NCBI GenBank assembly: GCA_035578175.1
Contig: JAQMRL010000004.1
Span: 76,621,401-76,685,400, forward strand
DNA from: Catonia carolina
Lineage: Eukaryota > Arthropoda > Insecta > Hemiptera > Achilidae
Length of the DNA: 64,000 nt
Reading direction: 5' to 3'
Part shown: positions 14,701 through 28,478 of the stretch, piece after piece
Layout of the letters: each line of letters starts with the position of its first letter
Numbering within the stretch: the first letter of the stretch is position 1
Made by a program: the position numbers and the translations under genes
The notes under the pieces: generated by a model
What the model was told of the DNA's origin: nothing
Databases searched by the model: none
What the model saw: the letters and a program-made list of their open reading frames with translations, nothing else

Positions 14701-17700
14701 ACGTTAGAAGAGGGGTTCTATGTATTTTTGTGCGGATTAATTTAATGGTTGACGAGTGGGGGGAGGGGGTGGCACTCGTGAATTTCGCTTGGGGCGGAAA
14801 AAGTACTAGGGCCGGAGCTGTATAGAGCTAAAACTTCCTGCTCCTGTTGAGCAGAAATTTGAAAAGCAAAGTTTTCTCAGTCAACCCTAAAGATATTTGA
14901 AATTTACCATGTAGCCCAGAAATGAATGGTACCTAACTCCAAAACTGAAATATTGAAATAATACAATTTCATCAAAATTGGCTGTAACAATTTAGATTAA
15001 GTTTTGTTTTTTTCATTGGGTGACGATGTATATATGAACCTTAGCTGGGGTGTAGGTGATGATATAATGTGACAGATGGAGAAAGCCACGCCTGACCAGG
15101 AAGTAAACCTCTTCTCTTTTTTACTTTCTCTTGCCTATATGAATATATAGGAAGGAAAGTATTGTTTTCATATCGATTTTTCGAAATCGAGTTTTCACCG
15201 GATCTATACGTTTTCAGACCCCCTGAACCCAAAAAACATGTTTTTAGCGATTGGTCTGTGTGTGTGTGTGTGTGTGTGTGTGAACAGAATTTCTCAAGAA
15301 CGGAACATCGTACGAACTTGAAACTTGAAACTTAAGTTACGTACCACTACCGGACTCGACACGAACATTTTCATCAAAATCGGTCAACCGGAAGTGGTAG
15401 TTTATTCGTGTAATTTTTCACTTTTTTGCGATTTTCTCAAAAACTGGTCCTACGATTTTTTTTAAAATCGCCTGGCTTACTCAATTTTTTATTCTCTACA
15501 AGATAGGGTAGGCGTCATGTTTGCTGAAATTCTGGGTGAGGCTGTTTTCACGTAAAAACGTTGTTTTTTTTAAGATTACAGCTTTAATATGCATTTTAGC
15601 GCAAAACTTTATATAATAAAAGTTGTAGAGAATTAAAAATTCTACAACTTTTATTTCAAACAATTTTTTGTATAACGCTTAGTTTAGCGGTAATTTGTGA
15701 TTTTCTGTTTTTTTCTCACGAAAATGTGTGAAAAATTGATTTTTTTTAGATTTCGGCCTTAGTATGCATTTTACGACAAAAGTGTATATAATTTAATTTA
15801 TAGAAAATTAAACGATCTACAACTTTTATTTAAAGCATTTTTCTCTACAAGCCTAGTTTAGAGAGAAAGAGTGATTTTCCGTATTTCTAAGCCAAACTGA
15901 GGTTGATTTTCATTTTGCATCATTCACTCATGATTAAAATAAGGTTATGTTTTTGAGGTTAGTTTTTTGTTTAATTCTAATATTTTATTATTAATTTTAG
16001 GTTTATTGTTAATTATTTGCATTGGCAAGAGAAAGTTGTGTGAGTGTTTCACACCAGATTTTTATCTTTTGTCTCTATTGTGTTTTCAAATTTTTTGTCT
16101 CGAGTTTTTTAACACTTTCAGGATGGCACCCGTATACGATACGGGCGTGCCATTTTGATCGACTGGATGTCACCCGTATACAATACAGGCACCTATTTCA
16201 CTTGGTTTTATATCCATTAGCTCATATCGTATATGATTGCCGTCTATGCTATCACTTAATTTAGTTCATTCTGAATCTAATAGAGTACACTCATAGTCCT
16301 AATGTTGTCAGATTATCGAATATATCGACTTTTACAGCATCGATGTTATCCAGCATGAGCAAGCGATCTGCCGGTACTTCTGCGCATTGTTGTTAGTTAT
16401 TAGTTTAATATTATAACGGGTGATTCAAAAAGAGCGCCGGTTTTTAAACGGCTGGTAAATTTTTGTTTATCGGTTGGCAACATTGTTAGTCCTCATTTCT
16501 ATTTCGGAGAACATTCCGATTGACGATTCAGTTGTAGTTTATCTTGTTCGCAGTGTAGTACTCTCGCAGTCTGTGTCTAACCATGGAGAAGTTTACTATT
16601 GCACAACGAGTGTTAATCGTCAAAACATTTTACCAGAGTGGAGAGAGTTATGCGGCTACTGTCAGGCGACTTCGCGGTACTCTAGGACGTAATGAAGCAC
16701 CGAATGAATCAACAGTTCACAGGCTCATGAAAAAGTTTTTTGAGACGGGTTCAACAGTCGACCTTAAAAGTTCTGGACGTCGTCGTTCTGGCCGAACTGA
16801 GCAGAACGTTGCGTTGGTTCGTGACAGTGTGGCTGTTAGCCCAGAAAAATCAATACGTCGCCGTTCTCAACAATTGGGTTTACGATGTTCTTCTGTACGG
16901 AGAATTCTTCGGTACGATCTCCAATATCACCCGTATAAAATTCAGTTGACGCAACATTTGAAAGTGGCAGACCACCAGAAGAGACGACAGTTTGTTGACT
17001 GGGTATTGAGAAAACGGCAGGATGATGACACCTTCGCAAACAAAATCATTTTCAGTGATGAGGCGGGTCATCTGAAGTCATTGGTGTATGCCAATAAACC
17101 CCGAAATATCAATGACTTGAAGGAGGAAATTCGACGGGTTATCGGGCAAATGGAAGTCGAAACTTGTCGTGCATTAATATCCAATTTCATGGACAGAGTT
17201 AATGCGTGCCAGCGCAGTAGAGGAGGACACATGCATGACATCATTTTTCATACATGAAATCGGAAGGTAAGATGAACTTGTTGATGTATTTATTTTCAGT
17301 TTTTCAATAAAATAAATCTCTTAATTTGATATATCAAAACCGGCGCTCTTTTTGAATCACCCTATAATACTTAGTTTTTTTTTTAATTTTACTTAAGAAA
17401 TAAAAAAGTAATTTGGTTATTAGAAATAGGTAATTAGTTTGTAAGAATTTAACTCATATAATTAATTTTATTATTCTTATATATGATCATTAAACAGTGA
17501 AAATATTTTTAAATTCAAGAAAACATATTTCTCTTTAGTCAAACATCATTATCATTATAAGGTAAATAATCCTAATCTTAATAAATGAAAAGTAATCTAC
17601 TAATTATGATCTTTAATTTAATCTTTACTTTTTGAATTTATGGCCAATGGTTGATTTGTTACAATTTTTTAAAAATCCCTGAAAAATGGCAGTCCTTGGG

Positions 17701-20700
17701 CAAAACTACAAAAAAAAATGTCGGTCTTCAAAGTGTTAAAAAATTTTTGTTTTCATGTTTTCTTTAGACATGGCAGTTGGTTCAGTTGTCTCTGGTGCGT
17801 TGTGTCCTGTTTTGGAACTGGGATAACGGCAACAACAAAACAGATCTGTTGAAACATATCGTTAAAAAAATGATTCCTGGAGGAATTACTGATTTAAAAC
17901 AGATCATATGGTTGCTACAAAATTGCCACCCTGATCGGAAAGAATCTAAAAAATTATTTTTCTCAGCCATACAGGTGAGTGTATTGTAGAATTAATGCGA
18001 ATCGTGATGAAGCTTGTCCCACCACTCAAAATTTGACATTATAGATACTGAAGTCACGAGATTGCCTTTTGCTTATGTATGGGCTGTGAGGAAGGGAAGT
18101 GGAATATTTTCAGTGCTGCCAACCCAGATCAGCAAGTTTAGAATTGCAGATTCCTCAACCGACTGTGTGGAAAATTCTGCGGAAACGTTTGAAAATGACA
18201 CGTTATAAATTGCAGTTAGTACAAAGTTTAAATACCAGTGATAAAGTCGTACATAAAAATTTTTGTCTGCAGATGCAACAATGTGTTGAAAATGACGACA
18301 CATTCTTTAATCGCCTAATCAGTGATGAATGTAATTTTCACATTAGTGGAAAAGTTAATAGACATAATGTTAGAATATGGGCCACAGAAAACCCAAAAAT
18401 AACTTTAAAGCGTACACGCGATTCCGCTAAACTAAATGTCTTTTGCCCATTATCTCATGAAAAGGTTTACAGGCCGTTCTTCTATCACCAAGTGTCAGTA
18501 ACCGGAGTAATTTATCTGGACATGTTAAACGAATGGTTAATGCCTCAACTCCAGGAAAATAGTGATAACCTCATTTTTGTACAAGATGGAGCTTCGCCTC
18601 ACTGGCACTTACATGTCAGAAATTGTCTTTATGAAAGTCTTCCCAGACGATGGATCGGCCGTGCAAGTGAGGAAAACATTGTGTTTACGCCGTGGCCACC
18701 TCTTAGTCCAGATTTAATGCCCTGCGACTTTTTTTTATGGGGTTATGTAAAAGACAAAGTTTTTGTACCACCACTTCCTGTAGATATCGATGATCTAAAA
18801 CAACGTATCACAAATGCTCTTGCTACAGTTGACCGCCATATGCTTAATCGTGTGGAAAGAATTCGACTACCGTGTTGATATCTGTCGTGTTACAAATGGT
18901 GCACACATTGAACATCTGTAAATATTTTCAATAAAAACTTAATGTATTATTCTATATAATCGTGTAAGTAATTACCTTAACTTTTCAAAAATAAATTTTC
19001 TATATGCTATCGAAACTGTCTTATTTCATTTATAATCACCTGTATAAGAAAGAGCTTTAGCTACAGTTAATTCCATAGGTAGTGTTCAGCACATCTTAAA
19101 ACAATAGAAATCAATAAAGGTGCAGACTAAAGTTTTTCTACACTTCAAAAAACAGTGGAATGAAGAATCTACAAGACAAGATAGAATTATATTTTTAACT
19201 AACAATAGTTGAATATCTGCTCCCTTCCTGCAGCTAAGTCCAATCCCCACTCAGCTGTACTATGAACGCCTGTCTGTGTTAAACAGTGTTAAGTAATAAT
19301 GTCCGATCTTTTTCTTTTGTGAAAAACTAATTGATAATATTTTTAATTTTTTCAGCCGGTGTTAGAGCAGTCTGTCAATGAGTTTCCTCAATTGATTTTA
19401 AGTTGTCCAGAAATGAGCGAAGATATTTTAAATTTTTTCTTAGAATCTTTTAAATTATTTCAAGAACTGATTGATACCGAATTTACTTATAGTTCTATCA
19501 AAACGTTTCTAACTGTTTATCAAATGTAAGTATTGAAAGTAAAATTTTTAGTTTATTTATTCAGCTGTAGTAGATACTTAGGAACTTATGTAGGTTTTAG
19601 CCTCTGGAAAGTTTACTAAGTAAACCTCTAGAGGTTCAAACCAGCCTTTTGGCTGATAACCTAATCAACAACAATATATAAAACAGGTTGTATGCCTGTA
19701 TGACTTGAAAGCTGTTCAAAGAGTTCGACAAGTGGGACCGCAAATTAACATTAAGAAAACTAAATTATGTTTGTAGGAGAGTCAGTACAAAATATATAAA
19801 CCAACGAGGTGGTCATTGAATCATTGCATGACTAAATGATCTGTTAAGGATTAGGCTCAATGGCCTATTCCGGCATCCATCTCTTTTTAGGTCTTCCCAG
19901 GCCTCGCTTCCCTTTAGGTTTATATTTCCATGATCACAGAGGAAGTCTGTGAGCTGGCATGCGAAGTAAATGGTTGGAAAGTTTTTCTTATATATTGTTA
20001 ACAGTGACTGAACATTTAACTCTGCGCTGATAGCTTCGTTATGTACTCTTATCTAACCGAGTACAACCTTTGACTCCCCGCAAAAATCTCATTTCAGCAG
20101 CCTGGATACGAGATTCATTCCTCTGTAATGACACCCAAGTTTCACTCCCATATTTGTTATGAATGGTACAGCCATTGCTCTTTAAAATTTCATTTGGGTG
20201 TCCAATCTCGTTTTCTTTCCTATCATCCTGCGAATAGAACGGCATACAGCGCTAAATTTTGCCAGTTTTTCACTCACATCATCATCTGTGTCATAGGAAA
20301 TCGTGTGTGTGTTGCACACCAGATTTTTTTGTTGTAAAATACAGAATTTTATCTATAATTTGATTTGTGATACGTCATATATTGGACGGAAACAGAAATA
20401 ATAAACGAGTTTGAAAAAATCACTGATGTTTTCGTATTACGTTATCAATAGGAGTTTGTAAATGAGAACGTGTTGTGGCGTGGCATCGATATTTTTAGTT
20501 AGTGTAGTAGCGTTAAAAATCCTATGAAATACATTGCGTATGGATTTCCCGTACTGCATTCTGAACGTGAAATCAATTATAGAAGAGTCCCTCGATGACA
20601 AGGTGGTTTCTCAAATCCCCTTGAGACTCTTGCTATCAAGGATCTACTGTAATAATAATTTAAAATACTGGAAACAGTGCTGGATCTAGGATTTTTGGGG

Positions 20701-23700
20701 AAAGGAGTGGGTCTAGGTTTACCGTAAAATAATTTGTATTCAGTTCTGAAACCCACTGGGTTGGTCTAGAGGTAAAGTCGTCGCCCAAATCAGCTGTTTA
20801 ACAGCTGATTTTCGGAGACGAAGGTTCCTGGTTCAAATCCTAGTAAAGGTAGTTACTTTTATACGGATTTGAATACTAGACAGTGGTTACCGGTGTACTT
20901 TGATGGTTGGGTTTTAATTAACCATACTCTCTCAGGAATGGTCGGCCTGGGTCTGTACAAGACTACACGTCATACACATCATCCTCATCTCATTGGGTCA
21001 TGGGGTTGCTTATTGTTCTAAATTGAACAGATTGCAACGTACACAAATTAGAAATAAAAAAGTTCTGAGATAAAAGATAAGTAGGTTGGGTTATGAGGAA
21101 GTAAATTCCAGAGCCTATTCCAAGAATTTGGAGTCCTACCTCTCAATCATTTATTTGTGTATAAGGTGCTCCTTCAATTCTATTGGGCGTGTGGTAACCG
21201 CAAAGTAATAATTTATCTCAATAAAACCAATTGTTCTACTAGGAATGCTGGAAAAATAAGGACAAGAAAACCAAATAGTACATTTTTTTCAGAAGTCATT
21301 TCTCTATCTTGAGGGGCGGTTCATCAACACACTTCCATTGTATTTACACAGTATTATATCACCACATTGTATGAAACATAAACTTAAATATCATATCCTA
21401 TCGATATACGAGCAAGAACTTGAGAAACTTTTCCTAGTTTTAAAATAACTGTTCTCTGATTATGGTTTTGCTTTCCTCATTGCAGTAGTTTTATTTTCTG
21501 TGCTCATTAATTGAATTAATTCTCATAAGTAAAAATATCTACATGTATTCCCTAAAATTATTGTAAAGTAGTTTTAGTTATTGAAAAAAAAGGTTTTTTC
21601 TCTATTAATACAATTGTACATAATCTAAGGTAATTTTTAAAAGTTTTATTGTTATTATAATTATTATTATTATTTATAAAAATTTAATGGTATTTATCAT
21701 TTATTTTTAATTCTTTTAATAAAAAATGTTTAATGTACAGAGTGATTCTATAAGATGGAAACAATTTCAATAAGCTGTATTTCCTCAACTACATGTTATA
21801 TTTTAATTCTGTAAATTACATTTTGAAAGAGAAAGTTTTAAATTTTAATTTACATACATGAAAGTTTATAGATGTTCAATGTGTCCTCCTCCGGCTGCAC
21901 GTACAACATCTAGACGGTAACTGAACTCATCCCAAACTCTCTGACGCATGTCTTGGGTCACTGAGTTGACTGCAGCTGTGATACGATTCCTTAGTTCATT
22001 CAAATTGGTGGGAAGAGGTGGTATGTAAACTGCACTTTTCACGAACCCCCACAAGAAAATGTCACAGGGTGTGAGATCTGGAGACCTCGGTGGCCAAAAC
22101 TGAAGTGCAGAGTCGTCATTCGCCATGCGACCTATCCATCGTTGACGTATGGATTCATTTAGGAAACGCCGAACATTGCGATGCCAATGGGGTGGAGCTC
22201 CGTCCTGCTGGAAAATGTAATCTCCTGAATCTTCATTCATTTGAGGAACGAGCCAGTTTTGTAGCATTCTAAGATACGTTTCCCCAGTAACCGTATTCTC
22301 ATCAAAAAAGAAAGGCCCATAAACTTTTGTCAGCGACAAGGTGCAAAAAACATTAACTTTCGGGCTGTCCCGCTCATGTTCCACTGTTACATGGGGATTT
22401 TGTAGCCCCCAGATCCTAACATTATGCCTGTTGACTTTCCCACTTAGATGAAATGTGGCTTCATCACTAAAAATCACTGGAGGCAGAAACAACTCATCTT
22501 CCATGTGTTGGAGCATACGGTCACAAAATTCTACACGCCGTATCTTATCGCCTCGGCGAAGAGCCTGTAGCATTTGCAAACGGTAAGGTTTGTACAATAC
22601 ACGCCAGACAGTTGTTTGCGGTAGTCCGAGTTCCATACTCACTCTACGGGTTGATTTCATACGGCTACGCTCAAGGCTAGTTCGAACGCGTTCCACATTC
22701 TGCTCCGATATACGAGGTCTGCCTGGACTTTTACCTTTACACAGAGAGCCAGTTTCGTCAAATTGTTTATTCCAATGATAAATGCTCTTCCTCGTTGGAG
22801 GTTCGACGTTAAACTTAAGCCGAAATGCACGCTGCACCGCAGTTGCAGACTCAGTTCTACTGTACTCACACACGCAAAAAATCTTGTGTTCCATAGCAGC
22901 CATCTTGCTTACAACTGACGCAGTACACGGCTGCGCAGCTGACGGCAACAATGCGGTGCTGGAGCGCTCTGGTGTCGTTATTTATAACTTTGTTATTTCC
23001 TCTTTCAAATGTAATTTACAGAATTAAAATATAACATGCAGTTTAGGAAGTTTAGCTGATTGAAATTGTTTCCATCTTATTGAATCACGCTGTATTTCTT
23101 GTATCCTTTTTAGATTTTATAATAGTATTTTTTATAGTAGTTATAAGTATATACATATAAGTTTGTTTAAATAATTTTTTTGTTTACTCGTATGCGCGGA
23201 CAGAACTCTTCGTGAAGAAGAGTTTTTGTGTATAAGTGTATTTAGTTAAAAATATTGTAAATAGCTTAGTATAGCAATAATTGTATTATGTTAAACTAAA
23301 ATATATGTTTAACTAAATGAATTAAAAGTTAAAAATTTTTGTTTCAGGGCTGATCTGAAAGAAAACGCATCTGGTCTTGAACAGCTATTGGAATTGTTAA
23401 AAATAATTATCGAACATCCTGCTAATACGTATAAACAGTTTTTAACGAACTGTATAGATCTTTGTTTGGATCAGATTTATCCTCATATCGCCAACATTCC
23501 TAGTCCTCAAATTAAACCTGCGTTGTTTGATCTGTTTAAAAGGTAATTATTTTTCATTATGATGTACTCTCTGAAGTGTTTACTGGTTTTTTATTTTGTT
23601 TTTCACTCTCTTGCCTATATGAATATATAGGAAAGAAAATATTGTTTTCATGTTGGATTTTTCGAAATCGAGTTTTCACTGGATCTACACGTTTTCAGAC

Positions 23701-26700
23701 CCCCTGAACCCAAAAATCATGTTTTTATGTATGCTGTACTCTGAAGTGTTTACTGGTTTTTTGTTTTGTTTTTTACTCTCTTGCCTATATGAATATATAG
23801 GAAAGAAAATATTGTTTTCATGTTGATTTTTCGAAATCGAGTTTTCACTGGATCTACACGTTTTCAGACCCCCTGAACCCAAAAATCATGTTTTTATGTA
23901 TGCTGTACTCTGAAGTTTTACGATTACGAAGTAAGTATTTGGTGAGAAGGACGTAGTGTTTGTAGCTCCTGTTAAAGAAAGAAGTATTTGTGAAATAAAG
24001 TATCGATAAGTATTTATCTTGTGTTCTAACTTAAGTTTAATAACTAGTTTCACGTATAGTAATTTAGTTCGTCCATTTTTTCAGCGATATTTTTTAATTT
24101 TTACAAAATAAAGGTAGTCGTAATTTTGAGGTTAGGTCTAACCCGTAATATCTCTGTGATCTCCGTGAAAGTTTGTGTACCCAATAAAACGTTAAAAGTT
24201 TGTTTTGTTTTTATAATAATATAAAATATTTTAAAATTAAATAGATATTGTTAAGAATGGCCAGTAAAATTGGAACATTAGGTAAAAACAAGACCTCTCC
24301 AGCTGTTACGCGGTCGAAAATAAACATAACATCCCCCATTAGCCTTGAAAGTAAAGTAGCTAAATTAATTGAAGAACAAAAAAACATTAGGGAATCCATA
24401 ATAAATAGCAATAAACAAAACGAGGATATAAGAAATAAACTGGAACAAGAGATAGCTTCACTTAAAGAGATAATTAAAATAAATGAAAATGATCATAAAG
24501 TCGAAATTATTAAACTTATGGAAGCAAATAAAATTTTAGAAAATGAGATAAAATTAGTTAATTTAAAATTAAAAAATGTGGTAGGGTTAAATAATAATAA
24601 TAATAACAACAACAGCAAAATAAATAATACCTCTAAAACCAAATCTAATTCAATGGTAAAAAATGATCCAAAGAAACTTTTGTACAGTGAAGCATTAGGA
24701 TCTAAAAAAGCTACTAAAATAAACAATAAGAATAAAAACAAGGTCTTGGTGCTTGCGGACAGCCACGGACGTGGGTGCTGTGATCTGTTAAATAAAAAAT
24801 TAAATGATTTTGATGTTAGTGTAGTTTTTAAGCCGAATGCCCCTTTAAAAGAAGTAGTAAAATCAGCTAAAGATGATTTAAAAACCCTTACTAAGAATGA
24901 TCATTTGATAATTATCGGAGGAACCAATGATATCAGTTCTAAAAATTTCCAAAATACTCCTCAAATCTTAAAGACAATTGAAGAACTGGTTCCAATGAGC
25001 AATAAAACAAATTTAATCATAAATACAATTCCCGTTCGACATGACAAGCCAGAACTAAACAAAGTAATAAATAAACTAAACCGTGATATTCATAAAAAAA
25101 TTAATAGCCTAGAAAATAAAACAGTAAACAGGATTAAAATTAATTTCATCAATGAAAGGCTTAATCGTACTAATTACACTAATCATGGGTTACATTTGAA
25201 TCAGTCTGGTAAAAACGTGTTGTGTGATAGGATAGCATCCCTCGTCACTTGTAAACTCCCTGACAAATTAAAAGCTAAAGAGTCTTTTTTAATGAGTTGG
25301 CTGAAACAAGGGGTAAAGAGATAGGAAATATAAGGTTAGCTTTTATTGGTGAAACACAACTGAAGAAGAGATCACACGTTTTTAATTACATTAACGGTAG
25401 GTTAGGTTTACATGATGTCAAGTTAGTATATAGGCTGCGACCAGCTTCCATAATTGGAGTCAACACAGTTGTAGATAACCATAATAATCAGGAAAATAAT
25501 GCATCCCACTTCTCTATTTTACATCAAAATATTCAATATTTAGGGAATAAAATGGATAGGTTAGATATATTTTTAAGTTCTGAGAACCCAGATATGGTGT
25601 TATTTACAGAACACGGGTTAAAATGTAATGAGATGTCACTAATAAACTTTTCAGGGTTTTCTATTATTGCTTCATATTGTAGGAAAATGCACAAAAGTGG
25701 GGGGGTTTGTATATTAGCTAATGCAAGTAAGAAACTTGACACTCGTAACTTACCTTATTTAGAACGGTTTTCTCGGGAAATGGATATTGAAGTGGCTGGG
25801 GTAGAAGTTAGGTTAGAAAAGAGGGGAAAGATGGCTGTGGTGGGTGTCTATAGATCCCCTAATGGTGGCTGGGGTCAGTTCTGTTCATCGTTCAGTGAAC
25901 TACTAGAAGTTTTAACAGAACGATATGTAAAAGTGGTAGTTTTGGGTGATTTTAATGTAAATCTTGCTGTTCAAAATAAAATGGCTGAACAGTTTATCTT
26001 GATATAAAAGTTAAAGGTTATACAAGAGTTACTAGTCACTCACAAACCATGATAGATAATATTTTAACAAATATGGTGAGTTGTCAGGTTAGGTTAAGGG
26101 GTTCAGAGCTCTCTGATCACGGGTACCAAGTATTAGAGATTCAGGATTTAGGTAGTTATGTCCCTAATCAAAAAATTATTAAAGAATTTAGGCAGGAAGA
26201 CCAAGGGAATATTAATTGTTTCTTACTTAGTTTATCCAAAGAGGATTGGAAGACTGTTTTCAATTCTTCTGACATTAATCAGAAATATCATAATTTTATT
26301 GAAACATTAAAATTTCATTATAATAATAGTTGTCCAATTAAAAAGAAAGATGTAAAAAATATTGTCAGTGAAACAGATGAGTGGGTCACAGGGGAAATTT
26401 TGCAAATGAGGTCTGAAGTTAGAGATGTATACTCAGATTTTCTTTCACATAGGACTACCTTTAACGAACAAAGGTACAAAACTATTAAAAAACATTATGA
26501 CAGAGAAGTCCAGAGAGCTAAATGCCAAAAAACTGCTGAAGTCCTTCATAAATCACCAAATCTAAACTCAGCTATATGGGAAATAATAAATAAGAATCGA
26601 GGTGTAGTTAGCAACAAAGGTTTTACTGACATACCTATTATTGTTAACAAAAACAATGAACCTATACAGAATGGTGTAGAAATTTGTAATTATTTTAACA

Positions 26701-28445
26701 AATATTACCAGGAAGTAGCTTTAAAACTTAAACAACAGATTGGGGAAACAGTGGGATGTTATGATCCAAAAGGTAACAAGGTAGTAAATCAATTCTTATT
26801 TAGCCTAGTTTCAAGTGAGGAATTAGAATCAGTTATTGATAGTTTGAAAAGTAAGAAAACATGTGGGTTAGATGGGATTTCTAGTATAATTGTTAAAGAA
26901 TGTAAACATCTTTTAATTACTCCTCTCCTTCATTTGATTAACTTCTCACTCGAAGCAGGTGTATTTCCAAACAAACTGAAGGAGGCTAAAATATTGCCTA
27001 TATTTAAGAATGGAGATAGCCAGTTAGTTGAAAATTATAGACCCATAAGTATTTTAAACACAATCAGTAAAATTTTTGAAAAGGTAGTATTTATTAGGTT
27101 AATCAGTTTCTTGACTGAAAACCTAATCATCTCAGAGGATCAGCATGGTTTCCAAAAAGGTAGATCAACTAAAACTGCAATTGTTTCACTTGTGGAGCAA
27201 GTAGTTGATATATTGGATGCCGGGGAGAAAGCATTGGCAGTGTTTCTGGATCTGAGTAAAGCTTTCGATTGTGTTTATCATGAAATTTTATTGAAAACAC
27301 TAGGGTCATTAGGCGTTAGGGATGTAGAATTGAAATGGTTTCAATCTTACCTTATTAATAGATTACAGTGTGTGGAGTTAACTAGGGTTGTTAGAGTGAA
27401 ACTTACAAAGGTTGTATCTGGAAAGCTTGAAGTCAAAGCAGGCGTTCCACAAGGGTCAGTTTTAGGTCCAATTCTGTTTCTATTGTACATTAATAGGTTA
27501 CCAGAAGTCATACCTAATGGCAGAGCTTTGTTGTTTGCTGATGATACTTCAGTAATCAGTAACAGTTTACTGGTAGATGCTCTTGAAGTAAATACACATG
27601 TTAACATAGAGTCCGTAGTACAGTTCTTGAATCAAATGTTATTAACAGTTAATGGGAAAAAGTGTCAGTACTTACAGTTTAAAAATAAACATAAGGTTAA
27701 AGAAAGTAGAGAAGTGGATGTATTTATTCATAATAATAGTTTAGAGCATGTAGAAACAGTGAAGTTCCTGGGCGTATCTCTAGATAGATCTTTGTCTTGG
27801 GACTTCTATATCAATCAAGTTTGTAGTAAAATATCATCTGGGGTATTTGCACTAAAACAAATTGCCAGATTAAATGATAAAAAATTACTAATGGCAGCTT
27901 ATCATGGCCTCATTCTGTCTCATATCCGGTATGGTATTTTAGTATGGGGTAATTCTAGCATGGGTAATATAAATAGGGTTTTTAAAATTCAAAAGAAAGC
28001 TATTAGGTGTATGGTGGGAGCTAACCAGCTAACCTCATGCAGGCCACTATTTAAGGAGCTTAAATTGCTTACAGTTCCCTCCCTCTACATTTTTGAGGTG
28101 ATTATGTATGTTAGGCAAAATAATTTTATGCAGAATTTCAATGTTCACAATCATAACACGAGAAACAGGAATAATTATTATGTGGCTAATCACTCCACAA
28201 AATTGTTTGAACAAAAACCTACTTATGCAGGGAGAAAATTCATGAATAAATTACCCCAATCTTTAAAGTGTTGTGAGGATTTGAATTCTTTTAAAAAAAT
28301 CTGAAAAATTACTTGATCAGTGAAACTTTTTATAGCGTACAAGAATTTCTTTCTTGATAGTAGTGATACATTGTGTGATTCTTATATGTATTTCAGGTGT
28401 TATATCTGACGACATGTCCTATACTCCTCCTGGAGTCTCCAGGGC

Positions 28446-28478
<33 letters not shown>

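Larger units (their letters stand above)
16113..17735. mobile_element. piggyBac-like MITE (P1) carrying a nested mariner
   Basis: It is flanked by TTAA (16109-16112 and 17736-17739). The ends are CACTTTCAGGA and, at the right in complement, CACTTTGAAGA. Left subterminal palindromes CCCGTATACGATACGGG (16129-16145) and CCCGTATACAATACAGG (16173-16189) form the paired motif seen in three other MITEs. Without the nested mariner (16418-17362) it would be about 680 bp and non-coding. Confidence 0.68.
23920..28477 (+). mobile_element. CR1/L2-type LINE, nearly full length with poly(A)
   Basis: The order is: 5' UTR (to 24247), ORF1 with coiled coil and SGNH/esterase-like domain, ORF2 with endonuclease and reverse transcriptase, 3' UTR with a short hairpin ACTCC-TCCT-GGAGT (about 28426-28439), and about 29 A residues. 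ORF2 carries two 1-nt frameshifts. It is inserted in a tandemly repeated HINE 5' segment in intron 8, same orientation as XPO6. Truncated relatives lie at 48440-49206, 58255-58447 plus 59514-60065, and 58448-59513. Confidence 0.88.

Noticed and set aside
15117..16062. HINE family as an ordinary terminal-inverted-repeat DNA transposon
   Set aside because: The inverted motifs are subterminal, a stem-loop follows the 3' one, and no target duplication is seen; a Helentron-type origin fits better.
20755..20835. Genuine tRNA gene
   Set aside because: Same reasoning: the SINE S2 head, repeated elsewhere with the same body.
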